The notes beneath the pieces are model-generated. The model worked only from the letters and a program-made list of their open reading frames with translations, had not been told where the DNA came from and made no database searches. Shown one piece after another: positions 24,727-33,449 of a stretch of 37,044 nt of DNA (positions within the stretch are counted from its first letter, which is position 1; each line of letters starts with the position of its first letter). The position numbers and the translations under genes were made by a program. The stretch comes from Streptomyces sulfonofaciens. Lineage in GTDB: Bacteria; Actinomycetota; Actinomycetes; Streptomycetales; Streptomycetaceae. The stretch covers positions 1-37,044 of the forward strand of contig NZ_BNCD01000037.1 in the NCBI RefSeq assembly GCF_014656295.1, read 5' to 3'.

Positions 24727-26208
24727 TCACCTGCCGAGCAGCGAGCCGACGACGCGGGCGGCCAGGGACGAGCGGCCGGTGAGGCGTTCCTCGACGTCGG
24801 CGGCGGTCATGAGGCGCAGTCCGGCGTTCACGCCGAGCCAGCGCAGGGGTTCCGGTTCCCAACGCGGCGAGCGGTGGCCGACCCAGGGCAGCCGGGTCAG
24901 TTCGGTGTCGCGGCCGGTGATCAGGTCGGCGAGGGTGCGTCCCGCGAGGTTGGACGTTCCGACACCGTCGCCGACGTAACCGCCGGCCCAGGCCAGGCCG
25001 CGCGTGCGGTCGAGGCCGACGGAGGCGTACCAGTCGCGCGGAACCCCGAGTACGCCGCCCCAGGTGCGGTCGACGCGCACGTCGTGCAGTTCCGGGAACA
25101 GGCCGACGAGCGTGCGCCGCAGCGCGCCGTGCACACTTGCGTGCTGGTCGTGGCGCGCGGCGATGCGCGAGCCGTAGTGGTACGGCGCGCCGCGTCCGCC
25201 GAAGGCGATGCGGCCGTCGGCGGTGCGCTGGCCGTAGATGATCAGGTGGCGTTCGTCGGAGAAGGTCTGGCGTTCCCGCAGACCGATCCGGTTCCAGGTG
25301 TCCTCCGCAAGTGGCTCGGTGACCAGCATCAGTGAGTACACGGGCGCGAGCGTGCGGCGCTCACCGCGCAGCGTGGCCGTGTAGCCCTCGGTGGCGCGCA
25401 CGACGACGTCGGCCCGCACGCGGCCGTGTGCGGTGACGACCTCGCCGCCGGGCGAGCCGTCGGCGCGCGGCCTTATCTCGGTGACCGGCGTCTGCTCGTG
25501 GAGGGTGACGCCGTTTGCCACGAGCCGGTCGGCGAGGCCGCGCACCAGCTTGGCCGGCTGTATGGCGGCGCAGTGCGGCGTGTAGAGGCCGCCGAGGACG
25601 GAGCAGGCGCCGACCATGGCGCGTGCCTCGTCGGCGTCGAGCAGCCGCAGGTCCTCGTCCGTCAGGCCGAGCGCGTGTTCTCCCCTTGCCTCGGCGCGGG
25701 CGCGGTGTAGCTGCGGTGCGGTGCGTGCGAGGGTGACGCTGCCGCCCTTGGCGTAGTCGCAGTCGATGCCCTCGCGCGCGGTGACGGCGCCGACCTCGTC
25801 GACGGTGGCGCACAGCGCACGGTACAGCGCGATCGCCTGGTCGCGCCCTGACGCTCGGGCGATGCGCGCGGTGCTGGTGGGGAACAGGGCGGAACACCAG
25901 CCGCCGTTGCGCCCCGAGGCGCCGAATCCTGCGTAGGCGGCGTCGAGTACGACCACACGCAGCGTCGGGTCGATGGCGTGCAGGTAGTAGGCGGTCCACA
26001 GGCCGGTGTAGCCGGCGCCGACGATGGCGATGTCCGCGTCGCGATCCCCTGGCAGCGGATCGCGGGGCACCAGCCGGTCGGCGAGGGCGTCGAGCCAGAA
26101 CGACGGCGTACCGGCCACGGCGCCTGGCCGCGCCGGCGTGCCGGGGGTGGCCGGCACGGCGTCGGTGTTCGTCTTCTGCGCTGCCTCGGGTGGCCTCTTG
26201 TCAGACAT
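24727..26208 (-). CDS. FAD-dependent amine oxidoreductase (DAO family, PuuB-like)
   Basis: The protein is 493 residues. After a disordered N-terminus and a SFWLDALADRLVPRDPLPGD segment comes the FAD-binding motif IAIVGAGYTGLWTAYYLHAI (GxGxxG, about residues 60-80), VVVLDAAYAGFGASGRNGGW, a middle substrate domain, and the closing FAD contact GLAWAGGYVGDGVGTSNLAG. This order matches gamma-glutamylputrescine oxidase (PuuB) and related enzymes that oxidise secondary amines to aldehydes with release of hydrogen peroxide. It lies 45 bases after the aminotransferase stop, so it is the last gene of an Lrp-aminotransferase-oxidoreductase operon. A paralogue lies at 31875-33296. No gamma-glutamyl ligase (PuuA) is visible in the window, so the true substrate is open. 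Confidence 0.88.
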   Translation of the reverse strand: MSDKRPPEAAQKTNTDAVPATPGTPARPGAVAGTPSFWLDALADRLVPRDPLPGDRDADIAIVGAGYTGLWTAYYLHAIDPTLRVVVLDAAYAGFGASGRNGGWCSALFPTSTARIARASGRDQAIALYRALCATVDEVGAVTAREGIDCDYAKGGSVTLARTAPQLHRARAEARGEHALGLTDEDLRLLDADEARAMVGACSVLGGLYTPHCAAIQPAKLVRGLADRLVANGVTLHEQTPVTEIRPRADGSPGGEVVTAHGRVRADVVVRATEGYTATLRGERRTLAPVYSLMLVTEPLAEDTWNRIGLRERQTFSDERHLIIYGQRTADGRIAFGGRGAPYHYGSRIAARHDQHASVHGALRRTLVGLFPELHDVRVDRTWGGVLGVPRDWYASVGLDRTRGLAWAGGYVGDGVGTSNLAGRTLADLITGRDTELTRLPWVGHRSPRWEPEPLRWLGVNAGLRLMTAADVEERLTGRSSLAARVVGSLLGR

Positions 26209-26253
26209 GGTGTCTTCTCGCGCGATCCGGAGGGTGTCGCTGCGACGGCTGGG

Positions 26254-27633
26254 TCACAGCAGCGCGCCGGCCCTGGTCAGCACGTCGCGCAGCACGGACT
26301 CGATCTCGTCGAACTGCTCCTGCTCGCAGATGAGCGGTGGAGCGACCTGGATGACGGGGTCGCCGCGGTCGTCGGCGCGGCAGTACAACCCGGCCTCGAA
26401 CAGGGCACCCGACAGGAAGCCGCGCAGCAGCCGCTCGGCCTCCTCCTCGTCGAAGGTCGCCTTGGTGGCCTTGTCCTTGACGAGTTCGATGCCGTAGAAG
26501 TAGCCGTCGCCGCGTACGTCGCCGACGATCGGCAGGTCGCGCAGCTTCTCCAGGGTGGCGCGGAACGCGGCCTGGTTGTCGAGCACGTGTTGGTTGAGGC
26601 CTTCGCGCTCGAAGATGTCGAGGTTGGCCAGGGCGACGCTCGCGGAGACCGGATGTCCGCCGAAGGTGTATCCGTGAGCGAACATCTTGGTGTCCTCGTA
26701 GAAGGGTGCCGCGATGCGGTCGGAGAGGATCGCGGCGCCGATCGGCGAGTATCCGGAGGTCATGCCCTTGGCGCAGGTGATGATGTCGGGCTGGTAGCCG
26801 TAGCGCTGCGCGCCGAACATCGTGCCGAGCCGGCCGAAGGCGCAGATCACCTCGTCGGAGACGAGCAGCACGTCGTGGCTGTCGCAGATCTCGCGCAACC
26901 GCTCGAAGTAGCCGGGCGGCGGGGTGAAGCAGCCCCCCGAGTTCTGCACCGGTTCGACGAACACGGCGGCGACCGTGTCGGGTCCCTCCATCAGGATCGC
27001 CTGCTCGACCTGGTCGGCGGCCCAGCGGCCGAACACGGCCTCGTCCTCGCCGAGCGACGGCACGCCGGACATCTCTGCCGCACGGTAGAAGTTGGTGTTG
27101 GGCACCTTGTGCGCGCCGGGCACGAGCGGCTCGAAGGCGATCTTCGCGTCGGGGATTCCGGTGATGGACAGCGCACCCTGCGGGGTGCCGTGGTAGGCGA
27201 CGGCGCGGCTGATCACCTTGTACTTGCCGGGCTTGCCGACGAGTTTGAAGTACTGCTTGGCCGCCTTCCAGGCCGTCTCGACGGCCTCGCCTCCACCGGT
27301 GGTGAAGAAGACCTTGTTCAGATCGCCCGGCGCGTAGCCGGCGAGTCGATCGGCGAGTTCGACGGCGGCCGGGTGCGCGTAGCTCCACAGCGGGAAGTAC
27401 GCGAGTTCGCGCGCCTGCTTGGCGGCGGCCTCGGCCAGTTCCTCGCGGCCGTGTCCGGCCTGCACCACGAACAGGCCGGAGAGGCCGTCGAGGTAGCGCC
27501 TGCCCTCGCTGTCGTAGATGTAGGCGCCGTCGCCGCGCACGATCATGGGCGGTGGTGTGTCCCGGTAGGACGACATCCGGGTGAAGTGCATCCAGAGGTG
27601 GTCGTAGGCGCTGTCGGCCCGTGTATAGGTCAT
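26254..27633 (-). CDS. Class III PLP aminotransferase, probably acting on polyamines/omega-amines
   Basis: The protein is 459 residues. Its ATG (27633) overlaps the Lrp stop as ATGA, so it is coupled to the regulator. Class III blocks: RRYLDGLSGLFVVQAGHGRE, KVFFTTGGGEAVETAWKAAK, VISRAVAYHGTPQGALSITG, VAAVFVEPVQNSGGCFTPPP, the cofactor Asp in LLVSDEVICAFGRLGTMFGA, and the Schiff-base Lys in IITCAKGMTSGYSPIGAAIL. HGYTFGGHPVSASVALANLD completes the fold. The sequence is closest, by impression, to putrescine/omega-amino acid:pyruvate aminotransferases (SpuC-like). Context with an aminobutyraldehyde dehydrogenase and amine oxidoreductases supports a putrescine/polyamine role. The exact amine is inferred. 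Confidence 0.9.
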   Translation of the reverse strand: MTYTRADSAYDHLWMHFTRMSSYRDTPPPMIVRGDGAYIYDSEGRRYLDGLSGLFVVQAGHGREELAEAAAKQARELAYFPLWSYAHPAAVELADRLAGYAPGDLNKVFFTTGGGEAVETAWKAAKQYFKLVGKPGKYKVISRAVAYHGTPQGALSITGIPDAKIAFEPLVPGAHKVPNTNFYRAAEMSGVPSLGEDEAVFGRWAADQVEQAILMEGPDTVAAVFVEPVQNSGGCFTPPPGYFERLREICDSHDVLLVSDEVICAFGRLGTMFGAQRYGYQPDIITCAKGMTSGYSPIGAAILSDRIAAPFYEDTKMFAHGYTFGGHPVSASVALANLDIFEREGLNQHVLDNQAAFRATLEKLRDLPIVGDVRGDGYFYGIELVKDKATKATFDEEEAERLLRGFLSGALFEAGLYCRADDRGDPVIQVAPPLICEQEQFDEIESVLRDVLTRAGALL

Positions 27634-28106
27634 CGCGTGCCCCAGGAGTACGTCTGTTTGCGGAGTCGCAGGTACACGAAGCTTTCGGTGCTGCTGACCT
27701 CGGGTATCGCACGAATCCGCTTGCTGATGATCTCAAGCAGTTGGTCGTCGTCCTCGCAGACGACCTCGACGATGAGATCGAAGGAACCGGCGGTTATCAC
27801 GACGTAGTCGACCTCCGGCATGGCGGCGAGTTCGTCGGCGACCGGCTCGACGTCCCCGGCGCAGCGAATGCCGATCATCGCCTGGCGCTTGAAGCCGATC
27901 GTCAGCGGATCGGTGACCGCGACGATCTGCATCACCCCGGCGTCGATCAGCTTCTGTACCCGCTGGCGCACCGCGGCCTCGGAGAGGCCGACGGCCTTGC
28001 CGATCGACGCGTACGGCCGCCGGCCGTCCTGCTGGAGCTGCTCGATGATCGCCTTTGACAGCGCGTCCATCACCACGCCCTGCGAGCGCCCAAGCTGCTC
28101 ACTCAT
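27630..28106 (-). CDS. Lrp/AsnC-family regulator of the amine cluster
   Basis: The protein is 158 residues from ATG 28106 (MSEQLGRSQGVVMDALSKAI). The open frame extends to 28196, but that part looks non-coding. HTH at residues 18-65: IEQLQQDGRRPYASIGKAVG and LSEAAVRQRVQKLIDAGVMQ. The C-terminal RAM domain (effector binding and multimer formation) reads MIGIRCAGDVEPVADELAAM, VVITAGSFDLIVEVVCEDDD and STESFVYLRLRKQTYSWGTR. It is the first gene of the minus-strand operon and diverges from the aldehyde dehydrogenase, so it probably senses an amine or amino acid and controls both directions. Confidence 0.92.
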   Translation of the reverse strand: MSEQLGRSQGVVMDALSKAIIEQLQQDGRRPYASIGKAVGLSEAAVRQRVQKLIDAGVMQIVAVTDPLTIGFKRQAMIGIRCAGDVEPVADELAAMPEVDYVVITAGSFDLIVEVVCEDDDQLLEIISKRIRAIPEVSSTESFVYLRLRKQTYSWGTR

Positions 28107-28229
28107 GTCACCCGCCACCTCGCCATGTTCACCGGGATCGGTCGTGAACGCAAGGGTAGAACACCGAGAATCGTTCCGTAACGGCTCTCCGGCCACGGAT
28201 TCACGCGCATAATCGCCCTCTCGCTATCG

Positions 28230-28249
28230 AAACCGGAGCTGTTCGGTTT
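28230..28249. promoter_or_regulatory. Palindrome in the Lrp-ALDH divergent spacer
   Basis: AAACCG (28230-28235) and CGGTTT (28244-28249) form a perfect 6-8-6 inverted repeat, about 50 bases before the aldehyde dehydrogenase start. Lrp proteins bind spaced AT-biased half-sites, so this is a candidate operator. Seen directly; function inferred. Confidence 0.45.
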
Positions 28250-28297
28250 ACGCTTCCCGGCACCGCCCGCGCCCACGAACGAGCGAGGAGAGCGCAA

Positions 28298-29731
28298 ATG
28301 ACCGTACCCACCCTGCGCAATGTCGTCGGCGGCGAACAGGTCGACGTCAGGGACGGACGCACGAGCGACATCAACGATCCCTGCACCGAGGACCTGCTCG
28401 CGCACGCGCCGGTGTCGGGCGCGGCCGATGTCGATGCCGCGATGCGCGCCGCGGAGCGCGGCTTCGAGGTCTGGCGGGACACCACTCCCTCGGACAGGCA
28501 GCGCGCGCTGCTGCGCATCGCCGACGCGATCGAGGATCGTTCCGAGGAGTTCGTGCGCGCCGAGTCCGCCAACACCGGCAAGCCGATCGGTGTGACGCGC
28601 ACCGACGAGATTCCACCGTGCGTCGATCAGATCAGGTTCTTCGCCGGCGCCGCGCGGGTGCTCGAGGGCCGCGCCGCGGCCGAGTACCTGGAGGGGCACA
28701 CCTCGATGGTCCGGCGCGAGCCGGTCGGCGTGTGTGCGCAGGTCACCCCGTGGAACTACCCGATGATGATGGCGGTGTGGAAGTGGGCGCCTGCGATCGC
28801 CGCGGGGAACGCCGTCGTGCTCAAGCCCTCGGACACGACGCCGATGTCCACGCTGCTGATGGCCGAGTTGATGCAGGAGTTCCTGCCGGCCGGTGTGTTC
28901 AACGTGGTCTGCGGCGACCGGGAGACCGGCCGTGCGCTCGTCGACCACGAGACCCCCGCGATGGTGTCGATCACCGGCTCGGTGCGCGCCGGCATCGAGG
29001 TGGCCGGCTCCGCCGCGCGCGATGTGAAGCGGGTGCACCTGGAGTTGGGCGGCAAGGCCCCCGTCGTCGTGTTCGACGACGTCGACATCGATGCCGCGGT
29101 CGAGGACATCGCGGTGGCCGGGTACTTCAACGCCGGCCAGGACTGTACGGCCGCGACGCGGGTGCTGGTGGCGCCCGGCGTGCACGACGACTTCGTGGCG
29201 GCGCTGACAGAGCGCGCGGCGGCCACCAGGACCGGTCTTCCCGATGACGACGGGGTCGAGTACGGCCCGCTGAACAACGCCGGCCAACTAGCGCGGGTGT
29301 CGGGGTACATCGACCGGTTGCCCGACCACGCGCAGGTGACGGCCGGCGGCGCACGGGTCGGCGAGCGCGGCTACTTCTACGCCCCGACGGTCGTCTCGGG
29401 TCTGGTGCAGGGGGACGAGATCGTGACCGACGAGGTGTTCGGCCCCGTCATCACGGTGCAGCGGTTCGGCGACGAGGCCGAGGCGGTGCGCTGGGCCAAC
29501 AGCGTGCGCTACGGCCTGGCCTCCTCGGTGTGGACGCGTGACCACGGCCGCGCGATGCGCATGGCGAAGCGGCTCGACTTCGGTTGTGTGTGGATCAACG
29601 CGCACATCCCGATCGTCGCGGAGATGCCGCACGGCGGCTTCAAGCACTCCGGGTACGGCAAGGACCTGTCGATGTACGGGTTCGAGGACTACACGCGCAT
29701 CAAGCACGTGATGTCGAACATCGAGTTCTGA
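28298..29731 (+). CDS. NAD-dependent aldehyde dehydrogenase, PatD/gamma-aminobutyraldehyde dehydrogenase type
   Basis: The protein is 477 residues, with GGAGAG seven bases before ATG 28298. Aldehyde dehydrogenase hallmarks: VCAQVTPWNYPMMMAVWKWA, AAGNAVVLKPSDTTPMSTLL, MVSITGSVRAGIEVAGSAAR, catalytic Glu in RVHLELGGKAPVVVFDD, nucleophile Cys in FNAGQDCTAATRVLVAPG, and EIVTDEVFGPVITVQRFGDE. The GQDCTAA context is that of gamma-aminobutyraldehyde dehydrogenase, which turns 4-aminobutyraldehyde into GABA after putrescine transamination or oxidation. It diverges from the Lrp-aminotransferase operon. Next on the strand is the permease, after a 520-bp gap, so it may be a separate transcript. Confidence 0.92.
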   Translation: MTVPTLRNVVGGEQVDVRDGRTSDINDPCTEDLLAHAPVSGAADVDAAMRAAERGFEVWRDTTPSDRQRALLRIADAIEDRSEEFVRAESANTGKPIGVTRTDEIPPCVDQIRFFAGAARVLEGRAAAEYLEGHTSMVRREPVGVCAQVTPWNYPMMMAVWKWAPAIAAGNAVVLKPSDTTPMSTLLMAELMQEFLPAGVFNVVCGDRETGRALVDHETPAMVSITGSVRAGIEVAGSAARDVKRVHLELGGKAPVVVFDDVDIDAAVEDIAVAGYFNAGQDCTAATRVLVAPGVHDDFVAALTERAAATRTGLPDDDGVEYGPLNNAGQLARVSGYIDRLPDHAQVTAGGARVGERGYFYAPTVVSGLVQGDEIVTDEVFGPVITVQRFGDEAEAVRWANSVRYGLASSVWTRDHGRAMRMAKRLDFGCVWINAHIPIVAEMPHGGFKHSGYGKDLSMYGFEDYTRIKHVMSNIEF

Positions 29732-30253
29732 AGCCCGCGATGCCGGCGCCAGGCGGCATGGTGGCGCACCTCGCAGTGGGTTTTCGTGCCGCCTTGACGT
29801 ATCTCGTCGCCCTGCCGGGCCGTGAGCGTCGGCATACGGGCCGCCGGCACGAGCACCAGCACCAGCACCAGCAGGCTGTGCAGCGCCGATCGCGGCACAC
29901 CCGGGTAGGTGGAAGCACGTTGCGACTCAGAGCTTTTCGTCGCGAGCGGTGAATTCCTCGACGGAATCCCTTGTCCCAACGGCCTTCTGGTGTCACGATC
30001 CTCACTCGTACGGACCTTGGGCCGTTTCGCGGCTGCCTTCGGGGAGCTCGGCCCTGCGCGGCTGGCCAGGCGAGTTGATCTTGCACCGCGTCGCGAGCAG
30101 CAGCACACGTGCCGAACCAGCACGTGCCGCATCGCAACGCGGCGAGCAGCAGGGCGGCCGGCGTTGCGCGAACCGCGCTTGACAGACACGAGATCCACGA
30201 CACGACGAACCGCCTTCTCCGCCTCCCCGCGGTCTGACGACAGGACGGCTGCC
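29732..30253. other. Long spacer before the permease
   Basis: It contains a short CACCAG iteration (about 29850-29872) and several CAGCAG/CACGTG motifs near 30090-30130. ORFs on both strands are basic and low-complexity. The permease frame is open back to 29909 but looks non-coding there. The length suggests an own promoter or a regulated leader; none was resolved. Confidence 0.4.
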
Positions 30254-31852
30254 ATGACGTCGACATCGAAGACATCGGTCCCCGATCCCGCCCGGCCATC
30301 CGTCGTGTCCAAGGGCCTCAAGGTGGGCGCCCTGGGACTCGCCGCCAGCATCGTGATCGGGGTCGCCTCGACGGCGCCGGCCTACAGCCTGGCGAGTGCG
30401 CTCGGCTGGGTCGTCGAGTCGAGCGGTACCCACGCGCCCGGCATCATGCTGATCGCGTTCGTGCCGATCCTGCTGGTCGCCATCGGCTACCAGGAACTCA
30501 ACCGGGCGGAGCCGGACTGCGGCACGACGTTCACCTGGGCCGCGCGCACGTTCGGTTCACGCACGGGCTGGATGGGCGGCTGGGGCATCATCGCCGCGGA
30601 CGTCATCGTCATGGCGAACCTCGCGCAGATCGCGGGCAGCTACTTCTTCGAGCTGTTCGGTTGGGACGGCCTCGGGTCCAGCACGTTCTGGGTCACGTTC
30701 TGCGGTGTCGTGTGGATCGTGCTGATGACAGCGCTCTGCTACGCGGGCATCGAGTTGTCGGCGCGCATTCAGCAGGCGCTGCTGGCCATCGAGGTGGTGA
30801 TGCTGCTGGTGTTCGCGGTGACGGCGCTGGTGAAGGTGTACGGCGGCAGCGCGCCCGCCGGGTTCCTGCATCCGTCGCTCGGCTGGCTGAACCCGTTCGG
30901 CTCCGGCGTCGGCGGCTACCCGGGCTTCACCGGAGGAGTCCTCGTAGCGATCTTCATCTACTGGGGTTGGGACAGCGCGGTGTCGGTCAACGAGGAGACC
31001 GCCGACGCCAGCCGCACGCCGGGCCGGGCCGCGGTGTGGTCGACGGTGCTGCTGCTGGTCACCTACGTGGCCGTCTCCTACGCCGCGCAGGCGTTCGCCG
31101 GTGTCGGCACGAAGGGCATCGGACTGGGCAACGAGGACAACTCCGATGACGTCCTGTCGGTGCTCGGCGGTTCGGTGTTCGGCACGAGCGGCGCCGGGTG
31201 GGTGTTCGCGAAGCTGCTGGTCCTCATGGTGCTGACATCGGCCGCGGCCTCGACGCAGACCACGATCCTGCCGACCGCCCGCACCGTGCTGTCGATGAGT
31301 TCCTACCGCGCGCTCCCGAAGGCGTTCGCGCGCATCCACCCGAAGTTCCGCACTCCTAGCTACGCGACGATCGCGATGGGTCTGGCGTCGATCGGCTTCT
31401 ACGTGCTGCTCACAATGATCAGCGGCAATGTGCTCAGCGACTCGATCGACGCCCTCGGCGTGATGATCGCCTTCTACTACGCGATGACCGGCTACACGTG
31501 CGCGTGGTTCTACCGCAGGACGCTGACGAGCAGCTTCCGGAACCTGATGATGCGCGGTGTGCTGCCGACCCTCGGCGCGCTGATGCTCAGCTACGTGCTC
31601 GTCCAGAGCCTCTACTACATGTGGGCGCCGGACTACGGCGGCACCTCGTGGACGGTGCCCGGCATCGGCTGGCACATCGGGGGCGAGTTCATCATCTCGA
31701 TCGTCACGATGGCCATCGGCGCGGTCCTGATGTTGGTCTACAACATCAAGGCGCCGGACTACTTCCGTCATCCGCTGCAGGAGCCAGGCGTCGACACGCG
31801 TGCCGACGGGGTCGAGCCCGGCCGGCAGAGCGCCGCGGCCGCGGCCGAGTAG
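30254..31852 (+). CDS. APC-superfamily amino acid/polyamine permease
   Basis: The protein is 532 residues from ATG 30254 (MTSTSKTSVPDPARPSVVSK). About twelve hydrophobic segments run from LGLAASIVIGVASTAPAYSL through GIMLIAFVPILLVAIGYQEL, WGIIAADVIVMANLAQIAGS, FWVTFCGVVWIVLMTALCYA, LLAIEVVMLLVFAVTALVKV, VLVAIFIYWGWDSAVSVNEE, TVLLLVTYVAVSYAAQAFAG, LLVLMVLTSAAASTQTTILP, YATIAMGLASIGFYVLLTMI, MIAFYYAMTGYTCAWFYRR, and two more before a hydrophilic tail. The unwound-helix IGVAST region and the NEETADASRTPGRA loop are APC features. In the inner membrane it probably imports the amine used by the surrounding enzymes. Only 22 bases separate it from the next gene, so they are cotranscribed. Confidence 0.9.
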   Translation: MTSTSKTSVPDPARPSVVSKGLKVGALGLAASIVIGVASTAPAYSLASALGWVVESSGTHAPGIMLIAFVPILLVAIGYQELNRAEPDCGTTFTWAARTFGSRTGWMGGWGIIAADVIVMANLAQIAGSYFFELFGWDGLGSSTFWVTFCGVVWIVLMTALCYAGIELSARIQQALLAIEVVMLLVFAVTALVKVYGGSAPAGFLHPSLGWLNPFGSGVGGYPGFTGGVLVAIFIYWGWDSAVSVNEETADASRTPGRAAVWSTVLLLVTYVAVSYAAQAFAGVGTKGIGLGNEDNSDDVLSVLGGSVFGTSGAGWVFAKLLVLMVLTSAAASTQTTILPTARTVLSMSSYRALPKAFARIHPKFRTPSYATIAMGLASIGFYVLLTMISGNVLSDSIDALGVMIAFYYAMTGYTCAWFYRRTLTSSFRNLMMRGVLPTLGALMLSYVLVQSLYYMWAPDYGGTSWTVPGIGWHIGGEFIISIVTMAIGAVLMLVYNIKAPDYFRHPLQEPGVDTRADGVEPGRQSAAAAAE

Positions 31853-31874
31853 CGGAATCGACGGTGGCAGCCCG

Positions 31875-33296
31875 ATGACGGTCGCCTACGACGGCGGCGC
31901 CGAGTTCAACGACGGGAGTTGGTCTGCGGCCAGCCCGGTCCCGTTCTGGCTCGACCGGCCGGAACGCCCGGCCGCGCTGCCCGCCCTGGCCGGCAGCGTG
32001 CGCTGCGATCTGGCGGTGGTCGGCGGTGGTTTCAGCGGACTGTGGACGGCGCTGCGTGCGAAGGAACGCGATCCTGGACGCGAGGTGGTGCTGCTGGAGG
32101 GCAAGCGCATCGGCTGGGCGGCGAGCGGACGCAACGGCGGGTTCTGCGAAGCGAGCCTGACGCACGGGCTCGACAACGGCCTCGAACGCTATCCGGACGA
32201 GATCGCCACGTTGCAGCGGCTGGGCCGGGAGAACCTCGACGAGCTGGTCGACACCGTCGCCCGCCACGGCATCGCATGCGACCTCGAACGTTCCGGCGAA
32301 CTCTCGGTCGCGACGGAACCCTGGCAGGTCGAGGCCCTGGCCGCACATGCCGCACTCGCACGCAAGCACGGCGAGTCCGTCGAGTTGCTCGACGGCGCCG
32401 CGACGCGCGGGATTCTCGACTCCCCCACGTATCTGGGCGGCCTGCTCGACCGGCAGGGCTGTGTGATGCTCGACCCGGCGCGCCTCGCCTGGGGCCTGCG
32501 GGACGCCTGTCTGCGGCTCGGCGTGCGTATCCACGAGCACAGCAGGGTCCTGACGATGACGCGCGACGAGGCCGGCATGTCGCTGGGCACCTCCGGCGGC
32601 CGGCTGGGTGCCGACCGGGTCGCGCTGGGCACCAACGTGTTCCGCCCGCTGCTGCGGCGCGTCCGTCCCCGCATCGTGCCGGTGTACGACTACGTACTCG
32701 TCACCGAGCCGGTGCCGGACGAGCTGCTCACCGAGCTCGGCTGGCAGGGCCGCTACGGCGTCGGCGACTCGGGCAACCAGTTCCACTACTACCGGCTGAC
32801 CGCCGACAACCGCATCCTGTGGGGCGGCTACGACGCGATCTACCACTTCGGCGGCCGGGTGTCCCACGCGCACGATCAGCGTCCTGCGACCTTCCGGCGG
32901 CTCGCCGAGCAGTTCTTCACCACGTTCCCGCAGCTCACGGGGCTGCGGTTCAGCCATGCCTGGGGCGGCGCGATCGACACGTGCACGCGGTTCTGCGCGT
33001 TCTTCGGCACCGCTCACCGCGGCAGGGTCGCCTACGCCGCCGGCTACACCGGCCTCGGCGTGGGAGCGTCCAGGTTCGGCGCCGATGTCATGCTCGACCT
33101 GCTCGCCGGCACGCCCACCGAACGCACCGAGTTGCGTATGGTCCGCCATCGCCCGACGCCGTTTCCACCGGAACCGCTGCGCTACACCGGCATTCAACTG
33201 ACGCGTGCCTCGCTGGCCCGCGCCGACCGCAACGGCGGCCGCCGGAACCTGTGGTTGCGCACGCTCGACCGCTTCGGCCTCGGCTTCGACAGCTAA
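31875..33296 (+). CDS. FAD-dependent amine oxidoreductase (DAO family), second copy
   Basis: The protein is 473 residues from ATG 31875. It has a PVPFWLDRPERPAALPALAG lead, FAD motif LAVVGGGFSGLWTALRAKER, VVLLEGKRIGWAASGRNGGF, substrate domain (YDYVLVTEPVPDELLTELGW; GNQFHYYRLTADNRILWGGY), and closing HRGRVAYAAGYTGLGVGASR. The layout parallels the oxidoreductase at 24727-26208, including the shared ASGRNGG block, but the two are diverged paralogues, not a recent copy. It shares a transcript with the permease, so the imported compound is the likely substrate. Expected chemistry is amine oxidation to imine or aldehyde with oxygen as acceptor. Confidence 0.88.
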   Translation: MTVAYDGGAEFNDGSWSAASPVPFWLDRPERPAALPALAGSVRCDLAVVGGGFSGLWTALRAKERDPGREVVLLEGKRIGWAASGRNGGFCEASLTHGLDNGLERYPDEIATLQRLGRENLDELVDTVARHGIACDLERSGELSVATEPWQVEALAAHAALARKHGESVELLDGAATRGILDSPTYLGGLLDRQGCVMLDPARLAWGLRDACLRLGVRIHEHSRVLTMTRDEAGMSLGTSGGRLGADRVALGTNVFRPLLRRVRPRIVPVYDYVLVTEPVPDELLTELGWQGRYGVGDSGNQFHYYRLTADNRILWGGYDAIYHFGGRVSHAHDQRPATFRRLAEQFFTTFPQLTGLRFSHAWGGAIDTCTRFCAFFGTAHRGRVAYAAGYTGLGVGASRFGADVMLDLLAGTPTERTELRMVRHRPTPFPPEPLRYTGIQLTRASLARADRNGGRRNLWLRTLDRFGLGFDS

Positions 33297-33307
33297 CACC
33301 GCACTGC

Positions 33308-33449
33308 GGCGCGGGAGCGGAGCAGCAGGCTACGGCAGGGGAGCGAGCGGGGGCAGCAGGCCGCGGAACGGAAGCGGGGACAGCAGGCTGCGGAACGGAA
33401 GCGAAACAGCGGGCCGCGGCACGAGAGCGGAGGCAGCGGGCCGCGGCAC
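33308..33449. repeat. Degenerate 27-bp tandem repeat array
   Basis: About five imperfect units around a CAGCAGGC(C/T)GCGGAACGGA core follow the oxidoreductase stop. Nearby frames translate to a nine-residue repeat on each strand (for example RFRSAACCP), so the array is not itself evidence of a gene. It may arise from slippage. Confidence 0.7.

Noticed and set aside
25978..27807. 609-codon open frame on the plus strand
   Set aside because: It lies antisense to the aminotransferase, Lrp and oxidoreductase genes, whose motifs are unmistakable; long antisense frames are normal at this GC content.
28103..29287. 394-codon open frame antisense to the aldehyde dehydrogenase
   Set aside because: Histidine/arginine/glycine-rich shadow of a clear enzyme gene.
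29909..30253. Longer N-terminus for the permease
   Set aside because: The extension is basic and non-membrane-like; relatives begin near the MTST start.
30557..31771. 404-codon open frame antisense to the permease
   Set aside because: Its translation is His/Arg/Glu-rich and mirrors the hydrophobic codons of the permease.
31746..33299. 517-codon open frame antisense to the second oxidoreductase
   Set aside because: Shadow frame; the sense frame has the FAD motif and the family ending.
33308..33449. CRISPR-like array
   Set aside because: Units are contiguous and imperfect with no unique spacers; this is a tandem repeat.
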